64,000 bases of DNA from Isoetes taiwanensis (Eukaryota > Streptophyta > Lycopodiopsida > Isoetales > Isoetaceae), in NCBI GenBank assembly GCA_021234155.1, contig JAJEKV010000055.1, positions 1,667,090 through 1,731,089 of the forward strand. The letters run 5' to 3'. The translations under genes and the position numbers were made by a program. The notes beneath the pieces were generated by a model, which ran no database searches, was not told the origin of the DNA, and was given only the letters and a program-made list of their open reading frames with translations. Shown here piece by piece: positions 43,010 through 54,940 of this stretch; the first letter of the stretch is position 1, and every line of letters begins with the position of its first letter.

Positions 43010-43225
43010 AACAGTTTATGTAGCAAGTGGTGGCCTGTGTGATGCCCATTTTTGTGGTGGTTTGAACAGTTTATGTAGAAAGTGGTGGCCTGTGTGACCC
43101 CCATTTTTATGGTGGTTTGACAGGGAAGGTGAAACTATTAAGCTGGGAGTTGGGTGTGTAGATCTAGATGGGGATGTCTAAGCTGGGAGATGGGTGTGTA
43201 GATCTAGATGGGGATGAGAGGGACA
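43010..43225 (+). repeat. two tandem duplications (57-bp and about 40-bp units)
   Basis: The unit GAACAGTTTATGTAG(C/A)AAGT...TGGTGGTTTG occurs twice at 43010-43122. Then AAGCTGGGAG(T/A)TGGGTGTGTAG with TAGATCTAGATGGGGATG occurs twice at 43139-43218. Both pairs are nearly identical, so recent. Confidence 0.92.
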
Positions 43226-43236
43226 CCCTGGAACGA

Positions 43237-43310
43237 GGATGTTATGCCCTATTATAACAAACAAGGGCCAGAGGCCCAAAGTTTGTTATAGTAGGGCATA
43301 GGCCCAAAGT
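43237..43310. repeat. inverted repeat (hairpin) next to LINE 3' end
   Basis: TGCCCTATTATAACAAAC at 43243-43262 is followed about 20 bases later by its near-perfect inverse GTTTGTTATAGTAGGGCA. The loop itself contains GGGCC...GGCCC. A second partial copy of the right arm follows. It could be a hairpin-end element or a palindromic insertion target. Confidence 0.85.
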
Positions 43311-43329
43311 TTGTTATTAGAATTAAGAA

Positions 43330-45545
43330 TTAGAATTAATTAATATCACGCCCACTTTGGACCTTGAAAGGTCAAAGAGTGAACAAGCATATTGTTCACA
43401 ATTTCAATACTAGTGAACGGTGTGCTTCTATAGAGACCAAGCATCATAGGATCATTATCTAATAAAGATGAAAATTTAGCAGCTTGTATACATAATCTGG
43501 CCCAGATCTCTCATAAGCTGGGCAGTGCAAAAATATATGAGTCTCATCCTCGACCATGCTCAACTTGCATACTTCACAAAATCTTTCTTCTTTTGGAGTC
43601 TTCGACCATCTGCCTGTTTCCACATGTAGCCTTGTTCTATACCTTGCAATGTACTTCTTCAGGGAACTTGGTATTTGAGCTTTCAGATAGTTTCGTTCTG
43701 AGTACACCAGCAAAGGTTTTACCTCTGATGCATATGTAATCATGTGTGAGCCTCTGTTTGCACAAAGTTTCTCTACAACTCGTATCTGCACCAAATCTTG
43801 GGCACCAAGAGTTGTGTCCGGTAACTGATGCATAGATATCCCCTGTTTTTCAGCCCATATAGTCACCTCCCGATACAGCCTGACGATGATGATTGTGCCA
43901 GCGCCATCTTAGGCAAACGCCCATCTGGCTGTTTGTGAAGCCTTACAACAAAGTTCAGTGTCTAGTATAGTGCCTCGGCCTCAAGCGAGAGCATGCCGAA
44001 TACTGCCAGCAGTATCGCATATGGGACCTGTGGTTTAATCCCTAATTCCTCCCGGAGAAATATCTTCAGCACTGATTCAATTTGGGTCCATTGCTGTGTT
44101 GAAATGCATGGCCCCCATATAGGCGATCCATAGAAGACTACGGTCTGTACCGAGGCCTTGAATAAGATTTTTTTGAGCCCCCAGTCTATGAGAGATGCCT
44201 TGTGATACTTGGTTAGCATACAGTACAAAGCCATCTTGCCTCCTTCCATCCGTTTCCTGATACAATCCTTCCATCTATATTTTGCTAAAAATTCTAGCCC
44301 CAGGTATTTGTAGCTGTCAACAATCTCTAGAGTGTCACCCTTATATATGAATATAGGTCGGCTTACCGTTCCTAGGATCATTGCTTTTGACTTGGTTAAA
44401 TTGACCTTCATGTGTCTCACATCACAAAATATAGCCAGACTAACAAGGTGGGATTGCACAGGTCTGTTTGCTACCAAAACCACATCATCAGCGTACAATA
44501 GGAGTTGGACAAGGAAATTACCCAATCAAGAGCCTGCTAGACCTCTTGTTCTTAACCATTCTTCAAGCTCATCTATGTACAGACCGAACAGGGTTGGGGA
44601 CAGTGGGCATCCCTGCCGGACACCTATTATGCTGCGAATTTCTCTATCAAAATCTACAGACAATTTTGCCATCACTTCTGAGTATAGCTGGGATATGGCT
44701 CCTCCGATTGCCTTTGGAACTTCATTCTGTTCCATTCGAGTCCACAAGTCTTTTTGAGGAAGTATATCAAATGCTTTTGTGAAATCAATGAATGCTAGAT
44801 ATAAAGCTTGCCTAGGTTTTTCTTGCTTGTTCGATCAACACCCTCAAATTAAGAGCATGATCAAGAGCACACTGCTGTTTTCTGAACCCTGCTTGGCAGC
44901 GAGATCTTTTCTCACTCTCATCGGCCCAGAAACTAAGCTTCCTCTCCAGCAAACTTCCTAGCAACTTAGAGAACATGCTGCCTATCAAAATGGTCCTGAA
45001 TTACGCACGTTGGTTTTGTCCCCAGCCTTGTGTCTCAGAAAAACTCTATTTTCCTTCCAATCTCGTGGCAGGCCTTGCCTAACAGCTTGATTCATCAATC
45101 TTCGTCTCTGCACCATTTCAATAATACGATGCTCAAACCTTGTAGATCTGCTACCTTCCCGTTCGTCATGCCTTTGAGAATCTCTTTTACATCGTTTGAT
45201 GTGAACATATCTTCCTCAATGACCTATTGTTGCATAGCTTCAACATCATGGGCATAAATTTCCTTGGCCATGAGGAGCAGCTCCATGGGTTCTAGATCTC
45301 TCTGGGCTATTTTGGTTGATAGTTGTTTCCAAAATGGTTTTGGATTCTCACAAAACTATTGCTGCAGGGATGCTTGCCTTTTCCGAGAATACCTTCTCTT
45401 CTTTCCTCTTATGAGAGCTTTGTACCCATTTTAGTTTACATATGCAGTAAGTCTTCTATGCCTGAAATTTTCAGATTCCAGCTCTGGCTTCTAGCTCATT
45501 TTTTTCAGAAGATATTCTATCTTGATGTAAAATCATTTGCTCTTT
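43330..45545 (-). mobile_element. LINE (non-LTR retrotransposon), ORF2 region, broken
   Basis: On the minus strand, in order: the linker before RT (FTSNDVKEILKGMTNGKVAD, 45.2-45.1 kb), RT motifs including the AFID-FTKAFD region (about 44.78 kb), RSIIGVRQGCPLSPTLFGLY (44.63 kb), the catalytic LLLYADDVVLVAN (44.49 kb) and the thumb part KYLGLEFLAKYRWKDCI. The C-terminus has GRWSKTPKEERFCEVCKLSM and HIFLHCPAY, a CCHC-like finger. The YADD box is intact. At least four frame changes and several stops break ORF2, and the endonuclease domain is missing, so the copy is 5'-truncated near 45.54 kb. It belongs to the same family as the LINE at 61.7-64 kb (shared FGLYIDELE, TP-x-x-R-x-C-x-x-C and VEDE-x-H). 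The family resembles the L1/jockey groups; exact clade not assigned. Confidence 0.93.
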
Positions 45546-45625
45546 AGGGACGTCCGTATATGGAGTCCGGGATCCGGTGTTTCTGGACAAATTACCTCCG
45601 GTGTTTCTGGACGTCCAGAAACAGC
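45545..45625 (+). repeat. GGTGTTTCTGGAC motif pair at the MULE 5' side
   Basis: CCGGTGTTTCTGGAC occurs twice within 40 bases, the same core as in the satellites at 1-40 and 11.55-12.49 kb. It lies exactly between the LINE 5' truncation point and the start of the MULE, so it may belong to the MULE terminal region. Confidence 0.6.
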
Positions 45626-46038
45626 CAATGCATGCCCATCCGCTGATCCATGGATGCATCAATGCCAGGACGCCTGAGGATCCATGCATCCCGGGCATCT
45701 TGAACCGCGCAGTTGAACCGCGCTATTTTTTGAAGGCAGTTGGACGTGACACTTTTTTTGACTTGTAACTGTGGCAGTGTCCCTTGTACTTGTTTGTACA
45801 GATGCATTTAATGAATGTGGTGGTGGTATTTCCATCCCAAGGTTGGTGGGGTATTTCCGGCCCAATTCAAACGGAATTGGGGGATCTTTGCTGTTACCAC
45901 AGAAACCAGTCCGGCCCTGTTCGAAACGATCCATTGGAACATCTGGGTTCGGGCCAGGCATGGAGACAGAGGATAATAATATCGAGGTAGAACAAGTAAG
46001 GTTAGACATAGCTTCACATTGAGTTTAGTTTTAGCAGT

Positions 46039-48363
46039 GTGCCAAATCTTTGTAGTCATTTTTGTCTTCCAGACTCTTTTACATCTCCCGGTTCAAGATC
46101 CCCCCCTCCCCCCCTCGGTGTATTTTCGAGACTGCAATTGCAACGGGAGATAGAGCAGCATTCTGTTGTGCAAGTAACCTACCCTGGACACCAAACTATT
46201 CCAGTGTATGCATGCTATATCCCCACAAACAGGGTGCAAGATTTCGTGGAAGGGGAGCAGAATTTGAAGGGTGCACTTCAGGAAGCGTGGATCTCGGGGT
46301 AGAGAAGAGGGATCTGCCAAGAAAAGAGTCGACCAAAATGCCCACCTTAAAATAACCAAGTAAGTGAATTGTTTTGTCATTCAGTTTCATGCTTTTACTG
46401 CCTAAATGGCTTCATGTAATTTCAAGTAAAGTGAACCATTATTTCTCAGCTGTACCTTAGCTTTATTCTTGAGACTTATTGCTTAGGTTTGTAACTGAAC
46501 AACTATTTCTCAATTGTAGCTATTGGTGCAGCTATGGCCTTGAAGATTATCGTGAACGTTATCGGGAGGTCAAAGATAAAACAACCCGAGCTCTAATTGC
46601 TGAAGCAAAGAAGAAGAATCCTTCCTACTCAAGGAGGCAGAGAAGAGGAATGAGTATTAGGCGAGGTTGCAGGTGTCACTTTCAGGTGAAACAGTTGTAT
46701 TTGAGGCCTGAGATATGTAAAATTACATACTATGAGATGAGGCACATTGATAATCAAGAGAAATTCTGCCATGGAATTGAGGATTCCCAATGCACAAGAA
46801 CAAGGCATGATGTAGCTCCATGGCTATCAAAGGGTAAGAAGGCTTGGGCCTACCAACAATTGCTCCATAACCACACTCCCCAAGAGGTCTTCCGTCAACA
46901 CGAGGAACAAGCTGGCTGCTGACACGTGGATGCTGCACAAGAATGTGGCCACAAGTGTTAGGATGTGGGTTGATTTACATCAAGAGGATGTGTTCTTGTA
47001 TCAGGAGGAAGTCCCTTTCACATTGGGCATCATCACACCCTTCCAAATGAAGATCCTGTTAGAGCATGGAAGGGGGAATGTTGTAGCCTTGGATTCAACC
47101 GACCACTGCTACAGCCTTTATACCTTGCTAGTTTATGACACACATGGAAATGGCGTCCCTGTTGCTTGGGTTCTATCCTCTAGTGCCACCGAGGAGGACA
47201 TCCATCCTTGGCTGATTGCAATGAAGAACCGCATACATAGGGAAGACCCAACTTGGGAACCTGCATGCTTCATTGTAGATGATGCACAGGCTAAAATCAA
47301 TGCCTTGAAGGATGTTTGGCCCGAAACCAAAATTCAGTTGTGTATTTGGCATGTTCGAAGAAACTGGATGAAGTTGCTTTTAAAGCACGTGAAGAACAAG
47401 AAGGTTAGGGGGGAAATGTTTAAGGACCTCGGTCGTATTATATATGCCACTAAAGTAGATATTGACCCAAGAAGGACTAGTGATTATGTGGAAGCATGCA
47501 CCAAAGAGGTCAAGAAGTTGTTGGATGAATTCAAGGAAAAGTACAAGATGTGGAAGAGGGTTGTGAGGTATATGAACAGAGTTTGGACCAATAACATCAC
47601 ACATTGGATAATTGCCACAAGGATGTATCCACATGCTAACCAAGAGACTAATGCTGGTATAGAGTCCTACCATGGGCACATGAAGAGGAGATTAGGGGTA
47701 TCCAAGCATGCCTTGAGAGGAAGGAGAATAGATTGGCTCATTTACATGCTTACAGGTATATTACAAACTCACTTGTCCTTTGATAGATTCATGAAGGATT
47801 CGGGTTTTAAAACCAACAAGAGACAAGAGCACATAATTGAGACTGCCATCATAGGTGCTCGAGAACTTCTAGATGAAGCTGTTAGATGGCTGAACTTCAA
47901 GAAGGGGAGAGCCGAGGTGTGGAGTCAAAACATGGACAACTGGGATGATAACCGAGAGGCTTTGCCTTACTTAGTGGATGCTGCACATGAACATTGGTCA
48001 TCATGTGATTGTCCATGGGGTATGAAAGGGAATATGTGCAAGCATCAAGTTAAGGTGATCAGGATGATGTTCAAGTACAAAGAGGGTGACATTCTAAGGT
48101 TTTGTGGTACTCTACATGGTTCTCAGGCTGGCGGGCTGTCCAATCTAAGGTACTTTGCCGAGGCATATGATGACACCATGCCTTCTTGGGAAGAGGGGCC
48201 ATGCACAGGAGTTGCATCCGATGATGAAGAATTGGATTTTAAAATTGGAGCTTGTTTGAGTGAAAACCCCAATGTGTTACAGAACATAGACGAGACAATG
48301 GCAGGTCTCAAGATACCATTGCTAGGAGCCCCCAGGTATGGAATGAAGCTAGGTTCCTTCTAG
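46039..48363 (+). pseudogene. MULE transposase (FAR1/MURA-type), nearly complete
   Basis: An N-terminal basic exon (about 46270-46359) splices in phase via a GT-AG intron (46360-46519) to an exon with the WRKY-GCM1-like zinc-binding region (RGCRCHFQVKQLYLRPEICK...HIDNQEKFCHG...H). From the ATG at 46930 a 477-codon frame holds the core. D1 is in NVVALDSTDHCYSLYTLLVY, D2 in CFIVDDAQAKINALKDVWPE, the C/H region follows in QLCIWHVRRNWMKL, and E is in TNAGIESYHGHMKRR. The SWIM finger is CDCPWGMKGNMCKH. All three acidic residues and the SWIM ligands are intact. Between the two coding parts (about 46890-46930) the frame changes and some 20 residues seem missing; a further change lies near 46280. So this copy is probably dead but recent. 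A truncated relative lies at 238-1680 on the other strand. Terminal inverted repeats were not identified. Confidence 0.93.
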
Positions 48364-48369
48364 CTGAAG

Positions 48370-48700
48370 CTGGCAAGGCTAAGTGAAAGTAGAAATGTCA
48401 ATACCATGGCACGAGTCTAGCCATGGTACAAGACTTCAATGGGAAGACCATTGCTAGACCAGTACCTTTCGTGGAGAGTCACAAGAAGAGGAAGAAGAGG
48501 AGTTCACTTAGCGTTTTCTCGAAGGAATGCGAAGATCATATCACACGATGTGAAGGTATTTCAATAATTCTAACACTCTCTTTGAAATTATTTCCTCTAC
48601 TTGTGGATAGCAATGTTAAGAAGTTAATGCCATGCTCTTAGGTGATGGTGTAGGCAATGCCAAGGGGGTCTAACCATGCATGCTGCAGGGTAGAAGCATG
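48370..48700 (+). mobile_element. MULE 3' region
   Basis: Homology between the MULE and the inverted fragment at the left edge continues to about 48690 (partner 238), well past the stop codon. This gives a minimum 3' extent. The family's 3' flank reads NGKTIA(R/K)PVPF(V/I)ESHKKR in a second frame in both copies, so the ancestral protein may have been longer. Confidence 0.8.
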
Positions 48701-48832
48701 AAAGGGTGTCTTGTATTTCTTGCAAATTGATGTAAAAAAATACACTAGCTTAAAGTGAATTTAAGGTAAAATTTGAATTTTACATGGGCTGCCTATCATT
48801 AATGCTTGTGGTCCACGTGAGATTCTTTGCAA

Positions 48833-49200
48833 TTATTTTTGGCAACCCACGAATTTGGGGGCACGTTTTGAGTTTTGAACTCCCTCCACAGGATTGAAAG
48901 AGTGAAAAGTTTTATTGCAAATTACAATTTCACATCCCCCTCTACCTTCATCTACATTCCAAATCTTTACTGTTCCATCCCAAGATGTTGTTACCATCTT
49001 TGAAGTATTTGTGTTGAAACGCAAGCAAGAAACTGCATCATCATGCACCCAAACATGCAAAAGCAAATTACTGGCTCAGAGATTATAATAATACCAGAAC
49101 ACAAAGAACTAAAAAGAACAGACCTTCCCAAGCGACCGTCCATAGTCCACCGAGTAGGCATAAACACAGTTGTCATATTAGCCAAAGAACAACCTACTAA
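48833..49200 (-). pseudogene. WD40-repeat fragment (FAN-like), two exon pieces
   Basis: On the minus strand two pieces are separated by about 95 bases. The upstream one (about 49185-49130) reads DNCVYAYSVDYGRSLGK. The downstream one (about 49066-48840) reads HDDAVSCLRFNTNTSKMVTT, then SWDGTVKIWNVDEGRG. HDDAVSC...SWDGTVK-(I/V)-W is a WD40 blade, and the YSVDYGR context resembles the C-terminal WD40 domain of plant FAN/BEACH-type proteins. The exon junction does not fit cleanly and a stop precedes the first piece. It lies just beyond the recognised MULE 3' end and on the opposite strand, so it is either a host-gene relic or a fragment picked up by the element. Confidence 0.6.
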
Positions 49201-49209
49201 ACAAAGCCG

Positions 49210-51375
49210 GATGAATCATACGTACTTGGTTGAACAACAATTAACAACATCCAAAGACATGGTACATATCAAGCATGCATACAGGATCCATCACTCCTCG
49301 GCACAAGTGCAAGCGAAGAAAGAGGCAAGTTCCCCAATTTAGTTGAGCGTCATCAGAACCCTTCCCTAAATAGAATAAACCCGAAAAGATTTTCCATACC
49401 GAGAAGAATGAGTAATCTAGCATCAATCCTATTGCGAAGATTTTGACTCAGGTACATGCAGCCCTCTTGAAACCACTTTTTTCCCACTCATGTGGCTAAG
49501 AAGATAAGCCTTTCTTGAGCACCACTTATTTTAAGACTTAGCTCTTGGGCAGATTGTTGTTCAACTAACTAGGACAACATCCTCCTCGCAATTTTTCTTT
49601 GCGGATACCCGCTTGAGGATTTAAGTTTAAGAACTAGTATAAAACCCAAAATGATCGAGGCCGGGCTATGGGGAATCCTAGAAAATGCACACCATCCGAA
49701 CTAGTAGGATCGCTTCCCCACAAGCATTGCATCCGGGTGGCGTGTGCATTCCCTCCTTAGCATTCCAACCCGAGGCTGGCGGATTCGCTCTCTACAACGA
49801 CATTCCATCGTAACCGAAACTGTTCCATGGGAATCACCCCATCTCTGCGGCTAAACGGAACTAGCTCCATGAGTACCGTTCCACCCATTTGCACCAGCCC
49901 AAAGCAGGAGTTACCCCAATTAGACTCTGCTACATGAGCACCATCTCCCCAACCTCGGCGTAGCGTTGTGAACGGGGCCCAATTTTTTTAGGTCTCCCAA
50001 AGACTATTTGCACGGCGGTTGCATCGCCGGGATCTCCTAAATCAACAAATTCCTGCAAGCTTTACAATCTTATCTGACCTCGATTAAGTAACAAAACCAT
50101 GGTGACACCTCCTTCCAGCTTCTCTCATACATGACGACCACCAAGCTTAATCCCAAACCTCCAAGCTACGACCTCGCAAGGCTATTAAGATGTCAACTCC
50201 GATTATACACATCCGATTGCAATCAAATCATACATAAGCCCACTTACAATTAAACATCCGCAGACAATGCCTCTAAAATATCTAGATCTTTTGATATATT
50301 ACCTAGCATCTAGGTTAATAATACCTTAGTTCTCCATTTTGGTGCACACATCAACAATTTTAGCTTCAAGATAACAAAAGGCGTCAAACTCTCAAGATGT
50401 TGATATGTCCGCATTTATAGAATTTTCTCTGATAGAATTTTGTGGTGTGTGACTAGCATCACTATATGTTGCGCCTAGCTTGTAAAAATCTAAGCTTTCT
50501 TTATCAAGACCTGCAAAGACAACGAACACCTACGCAAATTTTATTGAAAGTTTTATTGAAAACCGATGTCCTCCTCGTGACCTAAAAGATCCATATACAA
50601 AATTTTCCTATCTTATGAAAGGTTCCTCGCTCGATTTAAATCGACTTTGGCACATCAAATCGAAGCTTGAATATATAGCTTGAGCTCTCATAAAGCTTTG
50701 ACGTTTCCCGGACATTGGCAAGGAGAAACATGGAAAAGTGGAGAGAAGAAATTCTACACTATGCAAAACTTTTAATGATATCCTGCTTAGAAATGCATTT
50801 GGGCTATTCTCCACTTATCTTACCCCGAACCACAAAGGGATGCACCAAATAAATCATTGGAGTCAATACATATCAGATAATATTTTGGTTTCTTTTGTGA
50901 AATCCAGTTTACTTTTGTATGATAATTAGCCCATTCTCTAACTAAGCAGAGCTAAATCATGTTAAACATGCAAGACATCCAAGAAATCTTAAGCTTCAAG
51001 CATGGTAACTTTGAATCGATAAATGCCAAAATGAAGATGCAAGCATAGCAATACCTCATAGCAATGTCGCGAGAAGGGTTTTGCTTTGTTTCAGATCCGT
51101 CCAGCTCCAAAGCCACGATCATCCATAACCTTGCCATTGCCATAGCTTACCATGAGCTTACCATATGACCTCGGATCTGCCTAAGAGGATCCGGCCTTGC
51201 TTTGCATTTGTATTTGTAGCAAAGGGTTGTTTGATTATAATTATTCAAGCATACTGGCTTTGCATAAGCATCCCGTTGCATTCCCATTATGAGCAATCAT
51301 TCATGAGCAAGTACTCCATATTCTTGTTTAAAGGAGCATAAGCTCGATCAGGATGATTTTACCCGAAGCAACCAA
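49210..51375. other. no gene recognised
   Basis: Short frames only. The part 49640-50040 is GC-richer and has repeat-like composition but no internal repeats or known motifs. Confidence 0.4.
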
Positions 51376-51700
51376 AAACCGGTTACCCGGTTTCCAGAGT
51401 GGCTATGCAGCAACGAAATGACTGCCAGTTTACAGACAATAGGGGGTTTTGAGCAGTCATTAGCATATTCCAAGCATATACTGGCATATACTTGAGATAT
51501 GCCAAAAGCCCACATAAACAAGGGTTTGCCCCCCTAGGGGCAATCCAAAAAAAATCATTTTTTTTTTCGATACAAATGCGGCTGATAGGCATTGCTACCA
51601 TAACATCATCTCGCAAAGTAAAGAATGAAAGAGGTCCAAAAAATAAACTGCCCAACCTATATGTCTTAGTTTCAGTATCTTCATAAAAGCTTATTGCACT
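51370..51700 (-). repeat. dispersed repeat, inverted partner of 35817-36120
   Basis: See the partner: reverse complement of 51380-51560 aligns with 35960-36115. The two copies are in opposite orientation, 15 kb apart. Confidence 0.65.
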
Positions 51701-51859
51701 ACAATGACCTTTTGCAATAGTTGCAATGTTGCCTTTTGCAGGTCTTCTGGTTTGTTTAGCCATGGCTAAGCTCTGGAAGTAACCAAACATCTCCTGTTCA
51801 TCTCCTCTTTCCTGTTCTGCTACATGAATCCAAAAGCGACTTTGAATCCTACCACACAT
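51383..51859 (-). CDS. hypothetical protein or exon, 158 codons
   Basis: An ATG-started open frame. Its first 70 residues (RIQSRFWIHVAEQERGDEQE, FGYFQSLAMAKQTRRPAKGN, SAISFYEDTETKTYR) look protein-like and end at a possible donor (TATAG|GTTGGG). The second half overlaps the repeat shared with 35817-36120 and looks like non-coding sequence read through. I recognise no family. It could be the last surviving exon of a host gene. Confidence 0.3.
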   Translation of the reverse strand: MCGRIQSRFWIHVAEQERGDEQEMFGYFQSLAMAKQTRRPAKGNIATIAKGHCSAISFYEDTETKTYRLGSLFFGPLSFFTLRDDVMVAMPISRICIEKKNDFFWIAPRGANPCLCGLLAYLKYMPVYAWNMLMTAQNPLLSVNWQSFRCCIATLETG

Positions 51860-51869
51860 AGACTTGGAG

Positions 51870-53316
51870 AGCCAGATAAAAATAATTTATGGCCAATTCA
51901 ATACAATCTGTTGGTAAACCATCATAATTATGTTCCAGAATCAAGCACAAGCTCAAGCTCTAGCAAATGAAAGTTCAAGCTTATTAAGCAAACCCTGGAG
52001 CCTAGGAACTACATCACCCCTTGCAATAGTTTGCCCCGGTCTGAACGACTAATATAACTATCCATCTCACATTTTACCTGATGCATAATCTCATGATTAA
52101 TCTGACAATCCATCTGATTTGTAGTCTAAAAATTAGTCTGATGATTCAACTGAAACTTTTCGTGACGTGTGCTGTAATGATTACCTTATGCGTATCCCAA
52201 CATCTTCTTTATATTATAAAGTTATAGCATCCTATCCTTATAGGGTGTTGTATCCAGCCCTAAATCGGAGGGTGAGGTTTTACTTAAGAATTGAACGGTC
52301 GAGATATCCCTTCTCACCCTTTCCACGTTTTAGGTTCCTCGATTGATGGTGCCGCCGAGGACCTTCCTTTCCTACTCTTTGGTTTTGTTGAGTGGATTCT
52401 GGAAAGGGTTAACCTTCAGCAAAGCTCCACGGCTATGGCAGGATGAGAAGTTTCCTTTTTAAAGTCAGAAGCCCCAAGCTCTTTCATCTCTAGCTGCAGA
52501 TCCCTGTGTTGGTATCTCTTATGAATATATTCCTGTTGGAGCAATATTACATGTGGTCATATTACATGTGGTCATGTCGATTCTAAGGATCGTCTACAAA
52601 TTGATCAGACGAACCTCTACAGCATCGGTTCAAGGCATGCACAGCCAGGGCATGCTAAGGGGTTTCCATTGTGTATGTGGAACATGAGGTTTCTTCTTCC
52701 AAAAGGGCAATGATTTTCGTTACCCTAAGAAGGCTGCGGGTTTGAACAGAGAGCCCTGACTATGGCAGGTTTGACTGCAGCCATGCATCATTTAATCTGG
52801 CTATATGTTCTTGAATTTGTTCCAGCTATGTGACGAGATATAGGGAGGTCCTTCACAAGATTGATTTACGCTTTAATCTGCTTGCATTTTTGTTGTCTGA
52901 CATGTTTGTTTCTTGCAAGTTTTGCTAAGTGCTATTTGATATATCCAAGTGATGATAATCGTTTGCTAACAGGACAGGATATTAGCTCTTCGATATACCC
53001 AAGAGCTGATAATTATCTGCATTGCTACAGTCTACTCTACTGAAGCAACAAAATATCTTTGTCATTTTACAGCCTCAGAAGCAGTAGCACCTCATTAGTA
53101 CCATGTGATTTTGGTTAAACCCTCACTGTTGAAAGATGATACAGAAAGGTGTCAAGACCATGACGGGATATTGATAGCGGGAACTCTGATATGAAAGAAT
53201 ATGAAGCTCTTCTTCAAGATATGTGTTTTGAATTGTTGCTTTTCTTATTTAATGCAATTCTGGTGTGAGATTGTTATGTAATTTGAAAGTGAATTGATTT
53301 GAATAATACAAACAAT
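51870..53316. other. no gene recognised
   Basis: A 17-bp direct repeat (ATATTACATGTGGTCAT) lies at 52545-52577. A short open piece near 52825-52925 (SYVTRYREVLHKIDLRFN) has no known motif. Confidence 0.4.
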
Positions 53317-53859
53317 TTATGTGCTGCAGCAGTGTGGAACTGGATCAAGGATAGAATCAATTATCCTTAGTTAGTCTACGCTTTGTGAAGGATTGTTAGC
53401 CAGACTACTTTGAGACCTGTGCGAGCATTAATGAAGTTGGTTGGATTATTATTCTCATAGTCTGTCAATATTCGTTTGCTTCCTTTTAGTTTTTCTTTTG
53501 TTTCTTTAGAGCAATATCTGATTGCTTAAAGCTCAAGCACATGTATTACTTGAATCATTTTTCTTGTAATGACTGCTGCAGGAAGCACAACGTTTAAATT
53601 TATGCTTCCTAAGACAAAAAATGCAGTCACATGATTGGATGCCACATATATAGAGATCACATGTGCATGAGATTAGGCCAGGCCTGGACGCATGAACTGT
53701 GCATTAGTCTGCAAGGGAAAACCACATTACTCTTCTACTTTGGAGGTTCTGATTGCAAGCAAGCATATTCTTAACTATTAACTATTGTTATTAGCTCATA
53801 ATTAAATTCTCTAGAACCTTGACAGAAAGCTATTATGCACAACCAGCAAAAAACTCACC
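53317..53859 (+). repeat. 543-bp direct repeat, left copy
   Basis: Nearly identical to 59517-60059 (I count about 16 differences, roughly 97 percent identity). Both end at AAAAACTCACC. The two copies flank 5.66 kb that includes the gene-capturing element. They lack clear TG...CA LTR ends and no primer-binding site follows, so a segmental duplication is more likely than a pair of LTRs. Confidence 0.95.
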
Positions 53860-54450
53860 TTATCGGACTCTTGTATGTAAAGGGAGAGTTGTTTTTTTTT
53901 GCATATTTTTACTAGAAGAGTACTGATAACTAGTTATCAGTACTGGAGGAGTGATGACAATTAATTATCAAGATTACTCCTCGATCGATAACTAATTATC
54001 GATCTTGGGTTTACAAGTCGGTTTCTGTGTCCGCCGCGCATCTTTGTGTTTCTACAGATTTGGGGCCTTATTCTGGCCACAGGCCCCGTTCCTCCTGTTC
54101 CTTCCCTATTCCGCAATGCAACAAAAGAGGAAAGTGCAAAAAACAGAGCGGATCTTTGTGAGGAAAGATAAAAAAACAGAGCAAAAAATAGATGCAAAAA
54201 AACAGAGCAAAAAACAGATCAATCTGCAAAAGCATTCCGCTGCTCCTTCATCTCTACTTCATCTCTAGACGACTCTGCCGGGACGATCGGTATCGCCATC
54301 GCCATTGCTTTCGAGGCCATCTCATTGCTCGACCGCCATAGCCAGCCGCTTTGTCAGTCCTCCAAAACCTCGAAACCTAAGTAAGTGAAAAATGGCAAAT
54401 GTCGACCAGAAAGGAAAAAAAAAATGACAAATTTTAACGCAGCCCGATAA
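53860..54450. other. spacer between left 543-bp repeat and the captured-gene element
   Basis: It contains a nested palindromic stretch (GATAACTAGTTATC at 53927-53940 and CGATCGATAACTAATTATCG at 53982-54003). An A-rich segment with repeated AAAACAGAGCAAAAAA units follows at 54130-54220. A GC-rich part at 54250-54375 could be a dead first exon. Confidence 0.5.
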
Positions 54451-54460
54451 GGCGGTTATC
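54451..54460 (+). repeat. target-site duplication, left (GGCGGTTATC)
   Basis: GGCGGTTATC here is repeated exactly at 59505-59514, just outside the inverted ends of the element between them. Nine to ten bases is the duplication length known for Mutator-like elements. Confidence 0.75.
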
Positions 54461-54498
54461 CGATGGTTTTTTCTACGCCCGATTTGGGTTGGGCTTCA

Positions 54499-54940
54499 AT
54501 GGAAACCTCCCCAACTTTCCCTGGAAACCTCCCCAACTTTCCTGGGAAACCTCCTCAACTTTCCCTGGAAACCTCCCCATTTTCTCGGAAACCTCCCCCT
54601 GGAAACCTCCCCAACTTTCTCCATATTAGAAAAAACGGGGGTTTCTATCAAGCTCTCCCACCTTTCAGGAAACCTCCCGGCTTTCTTGGATGACCCGGGA
54701 GGTTTCCAATTAAGAAAAACAGGAGGGTTTCCCGCGGAAAAAATGTGGGGAGGTTTCCATAAAAGAAAAAAAGAAAAGGCTCTTTAAATTTGCACGAAGA
54801 CCAAGACTAACCCCGTGCATCTCGGTCCTCGTGCATTGCAGTCCATCGGTGGTTGCCAACATTAATGACTATTTTTTATTTTTTTAAATATTTTATGGAA
54901 ACCTCCCCAACTTTCCAAAGAAACTAGGGGAGGTTTCCAC
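54499..54940. repeat. subterminal repeat array (GGAAACCTCCCCAACTTTCC)
   Basis: About ten copies of GGAAACCTCCCC, half followed by AACTTTCC, occur in both orientations. The same unit occurs about five times in the right end (59100-59470). Such subterminal repeats are often transposase-binding sites in DNA transposons. Confidence 0.9.
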
